64,000 nucleotides of DNA. Source: Kosmotoga arenicorallina S304. Its GTDB lineage: Bacteria; Thermotogota; Thermotogae; Petrotogales; Kosmotogaceae. The position numbers and the translations under genes are program-made. This document shows positions 45,634 to 55,389 of this stretch, one piece after another. Within the stretch, counting starts at the first letter, position 1. Every line of letters begins with the position of its first letter. The stretch is taken from assembly GCF_001636545.1 (NCBI RefSeq), contig NZ_JFHK01000002.1:62001-126000 (forward strand), read 5' to 3'. The notes beneath the pieces were generated by a model that did no database searches, was not told the DNA's origin, and saw nothing but the letters and a program-made list of their open reading frames with translations.

Positions 45634-47215
45634 AAAGGGTAATGTATTGACCATAACTCTTTTCGTCATGGTTTTTGCTTCGATGGTATTGACAACCATG
45701 AGCCTTCAGCTCAATCGAACCATAAAACGCTCCAGGGAATATTCGATGGTTCGGTCCGTTCAAAATACCTGTGAAAATCTCGTCAACCTTTCAGCTGGTT
45801 TTCTCAGCGACAGATATGCCAAATTGTACTTCAACGACTCATGGCCGGAAGTTGGAGAATTTATAGATTTTGTAAGTTCCAGAGGCGGTCTGGAAGGCTA
45901 TCTTTGGGGGGAGAGCCTGGAAACGCTCAAAAATGCGAACTGCTTATTGCTAACAAGCGATCCTGAGTTTCAAAATCTTCTCGCCTCTCAACCGTGGATT
46001 GAAGGTTATGATGCAACGGCTGTCCTATACAATATAGGAGATAGGTATGTTCTGATTAGTTCAGCTGAAAGAAATGGCATGACAAGATATGCTGTTGCGA
46101 CGCTCGGAGAAATTTATGAAGTGATTCCTGTGCTTGCCACATCTTATCCCGGAAAGACCTTTTCGGAACTAAAAACAACAAAAAAAGGAAAAAATAAAAT
46201 CGGCAAAGGAGACTTCTTTGCAGGACCTGTTGTTATTTTGGGTGAAGCTATCGTTTCTTCGGGAGACCCGGCGAATATATTTCTGGGAGACCTATACGCG
46301 TCAGATGTAAACCTTCCGCCTGAAACTTCTGACTTTGTTTATACTAAGATAGCTACATCAGCAGAAGAATATCTTTCTCAAAAAACAGCGGAAACCGTTG
46401 AAAAGCTCAGCTCGCTCGCTTCTGTTACTGTCGAGTATCCCTATGATATTTTACCTGCTTCCTTAACTGAGGATACACTTTTGGTTGTAAAATCTCCCAG
46501 TCCAGATGTTCCGGTATATGTTACCTTCGATACTAATTACGATGCTAAAAAAAAGGTTGACCCAGCAACTAAAATCACTTTCACGTCCGGAGGGCAATCT
46601 TTTAATATAAATCTTGATGACTATGGTATTGATTATCTTAATGTGCTGATTGAAGGAGATGCTGTTTTTGACTATAGTTCACAAGCTAGTGATCCACATA
46701 AAGCCTTGGCTGTTGTGGGGAAGTATGACATAATAGCTACCGGGGATGTAGTTATAAATTCCAACCTCATATACAGGGATTATTATCAAGCTTTCAACAA
46801 TGGACAGGGAAACAGCGATGTTGCCAACCAGGGAATCAGCAGCCTTTCAGATCTTTCAGATGTGCTCTCAAAAAGAGCCATTAACGATTTACTTTCCATC
46901 ACATCCCTCGGTGGAGATGTTTACATGTACTATAAACAGGGAAATGGCAACTCCAGTCATGGCATAAAAACCGTTACAGCAAGAGTAAAAGCACTGCCCA
47001 AAGATGGAAAAGGTGGTAAAGTAGTCTTTCCTGATCTTGACCAGGTCTCTTCAGGGGGGCATAACAGCCAGCTGTTCATAGTAGGTGGGATTACAGCCTT
47101 GAGTATTGAAGGGGATCTTGACCAATATCTTGATAATCTCTTCGGAGTACCTGATCAGGTACTTACGAATTACCTCAAAAAGAAGTTACGCCTTTTTGGC
47201 CTGAGGAGCTGGTAA
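45608..47215 (+). CDS. Large PilX/PulK-like surface protein
   Basis: About 535 residues. The N-terminus KKGNVLTITLFVMVFASMVLTT is one hydrophobic helix after Lys-Gly, as in PilX/PulK proteins, but the classic Glu+5 is missing. Residues 160-535 are an unrecognised, probably beta-rich exterior domain with repeated DLYASDVNLPP-like and Gly/Ser segments. ATG 45608 has GAGG six bases upstream. It ends two bases from the convergent formamidase gene. It may be the tip protein of the pilin-like cluster. Confidence 0.65.
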   Translation: MLSVIKRNKKGNVLTITLFVMVFASMVLTTMSLQLNRTIKRSREYSMVRSVQNTCENLVNLSAGFLSDRYAKLYFNDSWPEVGEFIDFVSSRGGLEGYLWGESLETLKNANCLLLTSDPEFQNLLASQPWIEGYDATAVLYNIGDRYVLISSAERNGMTRYAVATLGEIYEVIPVLATSYPGKTFSELKTTKKGKNKIGKGDFFAGPVVILGEAIVSSGDPANIFLGDLYASDVNLPPETSDFVYTKIATSAEEYLSQKTAETVEKLSSLASVTVEYPYDILPASLTEDTLLVVKSPSPDVPVYVTFDTNYDAKKKVDPATKITFTSGGQSFNINLDDYGIDYLNVLIEGDAVFDYSSQASDPHKALAVVGKYDIIATGDVVINSNLIYRDYYQAFNNGQGNSDVANQGISSLSDLSDVLSKRAINDLLSITSLGGDVYMYYKQGNGNSSHGIKTVTARVKALPKDGKGGKVVFPDLDQVSSGGHNSQLFIVGGITALSIEGDLDQYLDNLFGVPDQVLTNYLKKKLRLFGLRSW

Positions 47216-47216
47216 G

Positions 47217-48089
47217 TTACAGTATTGATTTAGGCAATCGCATCTTCACCGTTTTAAGAGGGTTCACCACCTGACTTATCTGCAAATCACAAGAAATGCT
47301 TGCAAGCATATAGGCATCTTCAAAAGTGATACGCTTTTTCTCTGAAATATAATCGACAGTATATCTTACCGCATTTTTTATAGCAGTATCGAGAGCTTTA
47401 TCGCTTGAAAGGAAATAGATCGCGTCATCTGTCTCCACAATGGGTTCGCTTATCTGTAAATCTTCCAGAACCACTTTGATTTCAACTAAAGCCCTTGTTT
47501 CTACACCCGTTCCGCATACTTCGCCCTGACCCATGAGTGCATGAACGTCTCCAATAGCTAGCAAAGCTCCTTCAGTAAAAACAGGGAGCTTGACGGTACT
47601 GCCCACAGTGATTTCCAGAGTATCAAGATTTCCTCCGTGCGCTCCCGGTACACCGCAGGGTATCGAGCCTATAAAAGGAGCAACTCCAATAACTCCAATC
47701 ATGGGCTTTAGATCGAGTCGCATCGTGTCAAAAACAGCTTGATTGTTTTCCATTTTAACAACTTTCGTCATGCTCTTATTAACAGAATCACCTAACACCC
47801 CAAAACCCGGATATAACTCTATTACACCCTGTGTATCAAGCTCAATGCGCTTTATTTCTATCGATATAGTTTTACCTGGTAGTGCATTTCTTACGAAAAT
47901 GGGCCCCGTTGCCGGGTTGACTTTTGAAAAATCAAAATCCTTATCAAGCCTTTGGCTTTCATGTACGATCTTGTGGCTGAAGCAGTCTTCGGTCTCAATG
48001 AGGATTTCATCACCCGGGTTTATATACAATGCGGGTTTGTTGGTTTTTGACATCTCATATACAACGTTACCTCTCTTTAATCTGTACAT
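47217..48089 (-). CDS. Acetamidase/formamidase family protein
   Basis: The 290-residue protein has the FmdA/AmdA features HKIVHESQ near residue 40, NPATGPIFV, GDVHALMGQGEVCGTGVE with the conserved His and Glu, and FIGSIPCGVPGAHGGNLD. The family hydrolyses short amides to ammonia and acid. ATG 48089 has GGAGGTG five bases upstream; GTG 48092 is too close. It lies alone between convergent clusters. Confidence 0.9.
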   Translation of the reverse strand: MYRLKRGNVVYEMSKTNKPALYINPGDEILIETEDCFSHKIVHESQRLDKDFDFSKVNPATGPIFVRNALPGKTISIEIKRIELDTQGVIELYPGFGVLGDSVNKSMTKVVKMENNQAVFDTMRLDLKPMIGVIGVAPFIGSIPCGVPGAHGGNLDTLEITVGSTVKLPVFTEGALLAIGDVHALMGQGEVCGTGVETRALVEIKVVLEDLQISEPIVETDDAIYFLSSDKALDTAIKNAVRYTVDYISEKKRITFEDAYMLASISCDLQISQVVNPLKTVKMRLPKSIL

Positions 48090-48200
48090 CACAGCACCTC
48101 CGCTTCCTTTTCAAACAATTTTACACTTTTGGATGCAATGCCAATAACAAAATCGCACACAATAACAACTCCTTGACACAAGGCATTTGCGCGCAATTTT

Positions 48201-48230
48201 TTGACTTGAATTGCAGAGAAATTTTATGAT
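48201..48230 (+). promoter_or_regulatory. Promoter of the oligopeptide ABC operon
   Basis: TTGACT at 48201-48206 and TATGAT at 48225-48230 with an 18-bp spacer, 42 bases before the binding protein ATG. A TTGACA also lies at about 48173 without a matched -10. Confidence 0.6.
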
Positions 48231-48272
48231 AAACTCTTTTATCATGGAATATCTTTTTTAGGGGGTGAAAGC

Positions 48273-49778
48273 ATGAAAAAAGCTCTTCTTATCGTTCTCG
48301 TTTTAACGCTAGCTCTTTTTGTCTTTGCAAAAGGACACATTACCATTGGTACAACCGACAAAATCAGGATTCTTGACCCGGCAGATTGTTATGACTATTT
48401 TTCCAGCAATATTCTCCAAAACATCATGGTAGGCCTTGTGGATTACGAAGTAGGGGGAACAGAGATAATTCCCTGGTTAGCTGAAAGCTGGGACATATCA
48501 GAAGATGGTCTCGTTTATACTTTCCATCTAAGGAAAGATGCCAAATTTATGAATGGGCACCCGCTTGATGCTAATGCCTTGAAATTCTCCTTTGACAGGG
48601 TGATTGCGTTAAATGGTGACCCCGCTTTCCTTCTCTCCGATATCGTAGCTGAAACAAAAGTTGTAGATGATTACACCTTTGAGGTTACGCTGGAGTACCC
48701 ATTCTCTGCCTTTATAGCTGTTTTAGGCTACACTGTCGCATATCCTGTTGACCCTGCCGTAGTGCCTGCTGACGATTTCTTCTATGACGCGCCTGTGGCT
48801 TCTGGTCCATACTACATTGCTGACTGGGAAAGGGATGTTCAGTTGATTCTGAAGGCTAATCCCGATTATTTTGGGCCAAAACCAAAGACAGATACGATTG
48901 TAATAAGGTTCTACCAGAATGCAAGCACTTTAAGACTTGCTCTCGAGAGTGGAGAAATTGATGTAGCTTACAGGACTCTGGATCCTCGTGACCTGCTCAT
49001 ATTGAAGAGTGATCCCAGATATGTTGTTTATGAAGGCCAGAGCCCCGCTATAAGAGAACTCGTGTTTAACGTTCAAATGCCTCCATATAACAATGTCAAT
49101 ATAAGGAAAGCCATAGCTTACGCTGTTGACAGGAGTTACATAGTCAATGATGTATTTGCTGGAACAGTAGAGCCTCTCTACACCCTTGTACCAATTGGAA
49201 TGTGGAGTCATCTTGATGTTATGCCTGAAAGAGATCTGGAAATGGCAAAGGAACTTCTGAAAAAGGAAGGTTATTCAGAAGATAATCCTCTCGAAATAGA
49301 ACTCTGGTACACACCGAGCCATTATGGTTCAACAGAAGCAGATGTTGTCCAGGTTTTGAAAGAAGCCATTGAAGAAACAGGCATGGTTAAAGTTGATATC
49401 AAGTACGCAGAATGGGCAACATATATTGACTATTTCATAAATGGCTATATGGGTGCCTTCCTTCTTGGCTGGTATCCGGACTATCTTGATCCTGACGACT
49501 ACCTCTGGCCTTTCCTTTCAAAATCAGGGGCTGCATCAATGGGTGCTTTCTATGAAAACTCACTTATTGAAACCATGATGATCCAGGCCAGGGCAGAATC
49601 GGATCTGGAAGTAAGAACAGAAATCAACGAAGATGTCCAGAAGGTTCTCGCAATTGACGTGCCTTATGTACCTCTGTGGCAGGGTAAGCAATATTGTGTC
49701 ACCTTCCCCTATGTCAAAGGTGTGGTTTTAGAACCTTCACAGATCTTCAGGTACTATCTCCTTTATACCGAGGAATAA
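48273..49778 (+). CDS. Peptide ABC transporter substrate-binding protein (family 5)
   Basis: The 501-residue protein has a signal peptide MKKALLIVLVLTLALFVFA and no lipobox. It contains the SBP_bac_5 features DPADCYDYFSSNILQNIMVGL, ESWDISEDGLVYTFHLRKDAKF and INEDVQKVLAIDVPYVPLWQG. Binds oligopeptides (or another family-5 ligand such as nickel or sugars). First gene of a complete five-gene ABC system with SD GGGGGTG. Confidence 0.92.
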   Translation: MKKALLIVLVLTLALFVFAKGHITIGTTDKIRILDPADCYDYFSSNILQNIMVGLVDYEVGGTEIIPWLAESWDISEDGLVYTFHLRKDAKFMNGHPLDANALKFSFDRVIALNGDPAFLLSDIVAETKVVDDYTFEVTLEYPFSAFIAVLGYTVAYPVDPAVVPADDFFYDAPVASGPYYIADWERDVQLILKANPDYFGPKPKTDTIVIRFYQNASTLRLALESGEIDVAYRTLDPRDLLILKSDPRYVVYEGQSPAIRELVFNVQMPPYNNVNIRKAIAYAVDRSYIVNDVFAGTVEPLYTLVPIGMWSHLDVMPERDLEMAKELLKKEGYSEDNPLEIELWYTPSHYGSTEADVVQVLKEAIEETGMVKVDIKYAEWATYIDYFINGYMGAFLLGWYPDYLDPDDYLWPFLSKSGAASMGAFYENSLIETMMIQARAESDLEVRTEINEDVQKVLAIDVPYVPLWQGKQYCVTFPYVKGVVLEPSQIFRYYLLYTEE

Positions 49779-49790
49779 AAATATGCTCTC

Positions 49791-49815
49791 GCCGGGTCGA
49801 AAGACCCGGCATTTA
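49791..49815 (+). terminator. Hairpin after the peptide-binding protein gene
   Basis: Perfect 8-bp stem GCCGGGTC / GACCCGGC with GAAA tetraloop, followed by ATTTAT. It probably sets a high binding protein to permease ratio rather than stopping all transcription. Confidence 0.75.
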
Positions 49816-49839
49816 TAAACATAAACAGGGGGTGCTTCC

Positions 49840-50847
49840 GTGTCGTTAAAGTGGTACATAATAACCAGAATTCTTCTGGCTATCCCCATGTTCTTCATTC
49901 TTTTGTTTTTAATTTTCCTTGTTTTGCGCATTCTTCCAGGAGATCCCGTGCTTGCGATGCTTGGTGGAAAAGCTCCCTTATCTGTTATAGAAGCAAAAAG
50001 GCACGAACTTGGATATGATAAGCCACTTCTGAATCAATTCGGGAACTACCTGGTCGGGATTATTAAAGGGGATCTTGGCAGATCGGCTTTAACAAAAAGG
50101 CCTATCGCTGACGAGATTGCTGATAAACTGCCTGCGACCATAGAATTAACGATTTTCGGTTTCATCATCGCTCTTGTAATCGGTATTTTCTGGGGAGCCG
50201 AGGCTACAAAAAGGCATGGTGGTGTACTCGATATAACCGGAAGGGTTTATGCCATTTTTATTTACTCAATTCCCGTGTTCTGGTTAGGTATGCTCTTTCA
50301 ATGGCTTTTTGGTGTTCAATTGAAATGGCTCCCAATAGCTGGAAGGATTTCTCCGCTTCTAAAACCGGACAAAATAACCGGCATGTATTTATTCGATTCT
50401 CTTTTTACCTGGAATATTGAGGCTTTGAAAGATGCGAGCCTTCATATTATCTTACCAAGTCTTGCTTTGGGGCTTATTATATCAAGCGTCTTTCTAAGGA
50501 TGGTAAGAGGCAACATGGTATTAATGCTCTCTCAGGACTTTGTAAAAGCCGCTAGGGCAAGAGGCATCAAAGAAAACCGTGTCATTTACCGACACGCCTT
50601 GAAAAACGCATTTGTACCTATCATGACAGTAATGGGACTTCAGCTTGCTGCATTGATGGCCGGAGCAGTGTTGACCGAAACTACCTTTTCCTGGCCAGGA
50701 ATAGGCTCATACCTGGTTGAAAAGATAAGATACAGAGACTTTCCTGCCATACAGGGGACCATTGCCGTTTATGCCATCATTGTTGTAGCAATAAGCATCG
50801 TCGTTGACATAATAAACGCATTGGTTGACCCAAGGGTCAGGTATTGA
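49840..50847 (+). CDS. Peptide ABC permease, DppB type
   Basis: The 335-residue protein has six membrane helices, LRILPGDPVLAMLGG near residue 28 and the EAA-like loop ARARGIKENRVIYRHALKNAF. Start GTG 49840 with SD GGGGGTG. Forms the channel with the DppC-type partner. Confidence 0.95.
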   Translation: MSLKWYIITRILLAIPMFFILLFLIFLVLRILPGDPVLAMLGGKAPLSVIEAKRHELGYDKPLLNQFGNYLVGIIKGDLGRSALTKRPIADEIADKLPATIELTIFGFIIALVIGIFWGAEATKRHGGVLDITGRVYAIFIYSIPVFWLGMLFQWLFGVQLKWLPIAGRISPLLKPDKITGMYLFDSLFTWNIEALKDASLHIILPSLALGLIISSVFLRMVRGNMVLMLSQDFVKAARARGIKENRVIYRHALKNAFVPIMTVMGLQLAALMAGAVLTETTFSWPGIGSYLVEKIRYRDFPAIQGTIAVYAIIVVAISIVVDIINALVDPRVRY

Positions 50848-50856
50848 GGTGATTGC

Positions 50857-51732
50857 ATGCAGGAATGGAGTTTATCATACAGATTAGGTAAGGGGTTAAG
50901 AAGACTTTTCAGGGATAAATCAGGGATTATGGCTTTTGTGGGTCTGGCAATCCTTTTGACTTATTTAATAATGGCCGTTTTTGCACCTTATTTATCTCCT
51001 TATGACCCTGTAAAACGCTCCGGAAGGGCCTTTTCTGCGCCATCAAAGGAGCATTGGTTTGGAACTACAAATCTCGGATATGACGTATTAAGCAGAATAA
51101 TTTACGGTGCAAGAATAGCACTTAAAATTGCTTTTCTTGCCGTTGTAGTCGCAGCAGCCATTGGTATTCCGCTGGGATTGATTTCCGGTTATGTAGGCGG
51201 TGCCTTTGATAGGATTCTCAGCATGTTTATGGATGCCATCTATTCTTTCCCCGGTCTAATATTGGCAATTGCCATTGCCGCTGTTCTGGGACCGGGAGTT
51301 ATAAATGTCGCACTTTCGATAGCTGTAATATATGCCCCGACATATTTCAGGGTCATAAGAAATCAAGTTACTTCTTTGAAAGACCAGCTTTTCGTTGAAG
51401 CCGCAAGAGCCATGGGAGCGAGGAATTTTACCATTTTAGGCAGATATATTTTACCCAATGTGTTGCCTTCTGTAATTGTCGTCCTTTCTATGAATCTGGC
51501 TGATGCGATTATGACCGAAGCTGGACTGAGCTTTCTAGGACTAGGAATTTCACCGCCGACTCCAGACTGGGGTTATGACCTATCCAATGGTCAAAGGTTT
51601 TTGCTTTTAAATTACTGGTGGATGATTCTCTTCCCGGGATTCGCCATAATAACTATTGTTCTGGGTTTCAGCCTTTTCAGCGAGGGACTTAACGAGTTCC
51701 TTAATCCCAACGTTGGCGAAACCAGGAGGTGA
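50857..51732 (+). CDS. Peptide ABC permease, DppC type
   Basis: The 291-residue protein has the N-terminal DppC pattern (SGIMAFVGLAILLTYLIMAVFAPYLSPYDP), EAARAMGARNFTILGRYILPN and the C-terminal LSFLGLGISPPTPDWG signature. It follows the DppB-type permease after 9 bases. Confidence 0.95.
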   Translation: MQEWSLSYRLGKGLRRLFRDKSGIMAFVGLAILLTYLIMAVFAPYLSPYDPVKRSGRAFSAPSKEHWFGTTNLGYDVLSRIIYGARIALKIAFLAVVVAAAIGIPLGLISGYVGGAFDRILSMFMDAIYSFPGLILAIAIAAVLGPGVINVALSIAVIYAPTYFRVIRNQVTSLKDQLFVEAARAMGARNFTILGRYILPNVLPSVIVVLSMNLADAIMTEAGLSFLGLGISPPTPDWGYDLSNGQRFLLLNYWWMILFPGFAIITIVLGFSLFSEGLNEFLNPNVGETRR

Positions 51733-51738
51733 TAGTGG

Positions 51739-52707
51739 ATGTTGCTTGAGTTAAAAGATTTGACGGTTAAATACAAAACGCGTGAGGGAAGAGTGCTTGC
51801 TGTCGACAAAGTGAGTCTGCCACTTGAAGAAAAGAAGACCCTTGGCCTTGTAGGAGAGTCTGGTTGTGGAAAATCAACACTCGGTGGTGCTATATTGGGC
51901 ATCTTACCCAGAGAAACACAAATCACCGGAAAAGTCATTTTTAGCGGAACTGACTTAACTTCAATGCCCAGTAAGGAGCTTAGATCCATAAGGGGAAAAG
52001 ACATTTCTATGATCTTTCAGGACCCTATGACTTCATTGAATCCTGTGATGAAGTTACGAGATCACTTTATCGAAACCATATTTACACATACGCAGACTTC
52101 AAAAGAGAATGCAATAGCTCTGGCTGAGCAGGCTCTAAAAGAAGTGGGGATTTCCTCTAACAGGCTTAATGATTACCCTTTCCAGCTTAGCGGCGGAATG
52201 CGCCAACGGGTCATGATAGCCCTCTCGCTTGTTTTGAACCCGAAATTGGTAATTGCCGATGAGCCCACGACGAGTCTTGACGTTATAGTTCAAGCACAAA
52301 TTTTGCAATTGCTGAAAGGATTACAGGAAAAATTCAAGATGGCTATGATTCTTATCACACATGACCTGGGAGTTGTTGCTGAAGCTGCTGACGATATAGG
52401 GGTCATGTATGGAGGTCATCTTGTTGAATACGCACCAAAACTTGAGCTATATAAAGATCCACTTCATCCTTACACAAAAGATCTCCTTGCTTCCGTGCCG
52501 AACACAGATATAAATGACAAAGAGCTGAGGTTTATTCCGGGATATCCTCCAGATTTGATGAATCCCCCAAAAGGTTGCCGCTATGCTGATAGATGCGCAA
52601 AAGTAAAGGAAATTTGTAAGCAAAAAATCCCGCCTGATGTACGCATGGATGATGGCAGACTGGTTAAGTGCTGGTTATATGGAGAGGGTGAAAAAAATGA
52701 TGCTTGA
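51739..52707 (+). CDS. Peptide ABC ATPase, DppD type
   Basis: The 322-residue protein has Walker A GESGCGKSTLG near residue 36, Q-loop DPMTSLNPVM, LSGGMRQRVMIA signature, Walker B LVIADEPTTSLDV and H-loop THDLGVVAEAADDIGVMYGG. A C-terminal oligopeptide/dipeptide domain has cysteine-rich CRYADRCAKVKEIC, expected for Fe-S type OppD/DppD. It overlaps the next ATPase by 11 bases. Confidence 0.95.
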   Translation: MLLELKDLTVKYKTREGRVLAVDKVSLPLEEKKTLGLVGESGCGKSTLGGAILGILPRETQITGKVIFSGTDLTSMPSKELRSIRGKDISMIFQDPMTSLNPVMKLRDHFIETIFTHTQTSKENAIALAEQALKEVGISSNRLNDYPFQLSGGMRQRVMIALSLVLNPKLVIADEPTTSLDVIVQAQILQLLKGLQEKFKMAMILITHDLGVVAEAADDIGVMYGGHLVEYAPKLELYKDPLHPYTKDLLASVPNTDINDKELRFIPGYPPDLMNPPKGCRYADRCAKVKEICKQKIPPDVRMDDGRLVKCWLYGEGEKNDA

Positions 52708-53677
52708 AGTGAAAAACCTTGTAAAACACTTTCCTATAAGACAATCGTTCTTCAAAACACTGCTGACAGGTCAAAAAAAGTTCGTCCATGCGGTAAACAA
52801 TATTAGTTTCAATATAGAAGAAGGGCAAACACTGGGGCTTGTCGGAGAGTCTGGAAGCGGAAAAACGACTACTGGAAGGCTGGTGTTAAGACTTATCGAA
52901 CCTACCAATGGTAGTATTATATACCGCGGAACAGATATTACTGCTCTTGAAAAAGAACCTCTCAGGAAGCTAAGAAAAGAAATACAAATTATTTTTCAAG
53001 ATCCTCTGGCTGCACTTAATCCTTATATGAAAATAGGAGACGCTATCAGACATCCCCTTGATATACACGGTATAGGAAGTCGTGAAGAGCGACATGATAT
53101 GGTTCTTGATATGTTATCGAGAGTAAATCTGGAACCCGCTTCAGATTTTTTTAAACGATATCCGAGAGAGCTTTCAGGAGGCCAACGGCAGAGAGTAGTA
53201 ATAGCAAGAGCTCTAATCACAAGGCCAAAATTCATAGTAGCTGATGAAGCTGTGGCCATGCTGGATGTATCTGTTAGATCCCAATTGCTGGACTTGATGC
53301 TGAAATTAAAAGAGGAATTCGATCTCACCTATTTGTTCATTACTCACGATCTTGCAACGACAAAATATATATGTGACCGTATAGCTGTCATGTATCTGGG
53401 AACTATTGTGGAAACGGGCTCTTTTGAGGAAATCTACAAAAACCCATCTCATCCTTATACAAAGGCGCTTATTTCTGCCGTTCCTGAACCAGATCCTGAA
53501 ACAAAAAAGGAAAAAATGATTCCTGCTGGTGAAGTTCCCAATGCTGTTGACCTGCCCTCGGGTTGTTTCTTTCACCCAAGATGTCCCTACGTTATGGATA
53601 AGTGCAAAGTGGAAGAACCACCGGAGATTAAATTAAGCAAAACAAGAATGGTAAAGTGTCACCTCTTCGGTCGTTAA
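52697..53677 (+). CDS. Peptide ABC ATPase, DppF type
   Basis: The 326-residue protein has GESGSGKTTTGR (Walker A), LSGGQRQRVVIA, FIVADEAVAMLDV and the C-terminal C-x-H-PRCP-type CFFHPRCPYVMDKC segment. Two adjacent ATG codons at 52697 and 52700 are both possible, with GAGGGTGA upstream. Walker B ends in EAV instead of EPT, a common DppF variant. Confidence 0.95.
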   Translation: MMLEVKNLVKHFPIRQSFFKTLLTGQKKFVHAVNNISFNIEEGQTLGLVGESGSGKTTTGRLVLRLIEPTNGSIIYRGTDITALEKEPLRKLRKEIQIIFQDPLAALNPYMKIGDAIRHPLDIHGIGSREERHDMVLDMLSRVNLEPASDFFKRYPRELSGGQRQRVVIARALITRPKFIVADEAVAMLDVSVRSQLLDLMLKLKEEFDLTYLFITHDLATTKYICDRIAVMYLGTIVETGSFEEIYKNPSHPYTKALISAVPEPDPETKKEKMIPAGEVPNAVDLPSGCFFHPRCPYVMDKCKVEEPPEIKLSKTRMVKCHLFGR

Positions 53678-53679
53678 TG

Positions 53680-55371
53680 TTAACGCTTCTGCGGTTTTCG
53701 CAGAAGCATTTCTTTTTGCAATGTTCTTTTCTTTTCAGACTTTTCCACGAATATTTTCTTTGCGCTAAAAGGATCCATTTCTGTATAGAACATGGTAGTA
53801 GAAAAAGTCATAGGGGTCGGCGTAAAAATTTGTATCTGACGGGGTGTATACCCCATTTTTGACTTAACATAACTGCGTAATTCTTCCATGTGCTTTAGCT
53901 TGCAACCGGGATGAGCGGCAATGAAATAACCTACAAGATACAATTTCCGGTTTCCTTTTGTTGCCTTGAAAAGCGATATAAACCTATCGAGAACTTCTTT
54001 TCCGGGCTTTCCCATTAAAGCAAGCACATCTTCCGAAATATGTTCTGGAGCGATTTTCAACTGTCCGGAAATATGATGTTCAATGAGTTCATTTAAGAAC
54101 TTCATCCCGTTTTTTCTATCTGCAAGTATGAGATCATATCTAATGCCAGAAGATATGAATACGTGTTTGACTCTTTCCAGTTTTCTTATCTGTCTAAGCA
54201 GTCTGATATAAGGATCATGATTGACTCTTAGAGCAGGGCAAACTTTTGGAAAGAGACAGCGCTTTTCATGGCAAGCACCTTTTTCGAACTTTATTGAGCA
54301 TTCAAAGCCATACATATTAGCTGATGGACCTCCAACATCAGTAATTGTGCCTTTGAAGTCTTTGCGCTGTGATATAAGTTTCGCTTCACTTAAAATAGAA
54401 TCAGAGCTTCTGCTTATCACATATCGGCCCTGATGTAGAGTTATGGCACAGAAATTACACTCTCCATAACATCCCCGGTGGGTTGTTATTGAGAATTTTA
54501 CAGTCTCAATCGCCTTAACTTTTCCCAACTTGATAGATTCTGGATGCACTTCTCTTGTGTAAGGAAGGGAATAAATTCGATCAAGCTCCTCAGAGGAAAT
54601 GAGCTCTAGTGGATTTTGAATAACGTAACGGGTATCTTGTTTTTGATATATTTTAGTTCCCCTTATTGGGTCGGTCTCGTCATAAATGGTCCGGAAGGCT
54701 TTTACATAAGCCAGTTTGTCTATTGATATCTCATCATAAGAGGGAATCTCGATCCCTTTATCGGGTTTGTTTGAGCTCCAGAAAACTATCCCGGGTATTT
54801 CGGAGCCAATTTCACCCTTTTCTGCGATTGATCTTGCAATTTTTATTATGCTTTTTTCAGCCATTCCATAGGCTATTACGTCTGCCTTTGCATCAACAAG
54901 AACCGATTTTCGAACCCTGTTGCTCCACCAATCATAGTGGGCAAATCGCCTGAGGCTTGCCTCTATTCCCCCGAGCACAATTCTGGCACCACCAAAAGCC
55001 CTTTTTATCAGGTTGGAATATACCAAAGTTGCTCTATCCGGTCTCTTCCCACCCAAACCGCCTGGAGTGTAGTCATCACTTCTTCTTCTCTTTTTTGAAG
55101 CAGTGTAATTGGCGACCATGGAATCAACATTCCCTGCTGTAACCCCAAAGAACAATCTGGGTCTTCCAAGGGCTGTGATATCGTCAAGGGATCTCCAATC
55201 AGGCTGAGAAATGACTCCCACTCTGAATCCTTCTGATTGAAGCACTCTTGCAATAACTGCGACCCCAAAAGAGGGGTGATCAACATAAGCATCACCAGTA
55301 ACAAGTATTATGTCAACCTCTTTCCAACCCAATTTCTTCATCTCGTGCCTTGTCATAGGCAGATGTTTCAT
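53680..55371 (-). CDS. YgiQ family radical SAM protein
   Basis: About 563 residues. The N-terminal part resembles YgiQ (VDIILVTGDAYVDHPSFGVAVIARVL) and includes GGIEASLRRFAHYDWW. The radical SAM cluster CYGECNFC lies near residue 300 and is followed by GQLKIAPEHI and TPTPMTFSTTMFYTEMDPF. Function is unknown in the literature I know. ATG 55371 has GAGAGGTGG four bases upstream; codons further upstream lie in the RNase P RNA. Transcribed from rnpB read-through or a hidden promoter. Confidence 0.92.
   Translation of the reverse strand: MKHLPMTRHEMKKLGWKEVDIILVTGDAYVDHPSFGVAVIARVLQSEGFRVGVISQPDWRSLDDITALGRPRLFFGVTAGNVDSMVANYTASKKRRRSDDYTPGGLGGKRPDRATLVYSNLIKRAFGGARIVLGGIEASLRRFAHYDWWSNRVRKSVLVDAKADVIAYGMAEKSIIKIARSIAEKGEIGSEIPGIVFWSSNKPDKGIEIPSYDEISIDKLAYVKAFRTIYDETDPIRGTKIYQKQDTRYVIQNPLELISSEELDRIYSLPYTREVHPESIKLGKVKAIETVKFSITTHRGCYGECNFCAITLHQGRYVISRSSDSILSEAKLISQRKDFKGTITDVGGPSANMYGFECSIKFEKGACHEKRCLFPKVCPALRVNHDPYIRLLRQIRKLERVKHVFISSGIRYDLILADRKNGMKFLNELIEHHISGQLKIAPEHISEDVLALMGKPGKEVLDRFISLFKATKGNRKLYLVGYFIAAHPGCKLKHMEELRSYVKSKMGYTPRQIQIFTPTPMTFSTTMFYTEMDPFSAKKIFVEKSEKKRTLQKEMLLRKPQKR
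53685..53717 (+). terminator. Terminator of the peptide ABC operon, overlapping the end of ygiQ
   Basis: A 9-bp stem GCTTCTGCG / CGCAGAAGC with loop GTTTT at 53685-53707 is followed by ATTTCTTTTT. Its sequence also encodes the last residues of the convergent YgiQ protein (LLRKPQKR) on the minus strand. Confidence 0.8.
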
Positions 55372-55389
55372 GTTTCCACCTCTCAAAAC

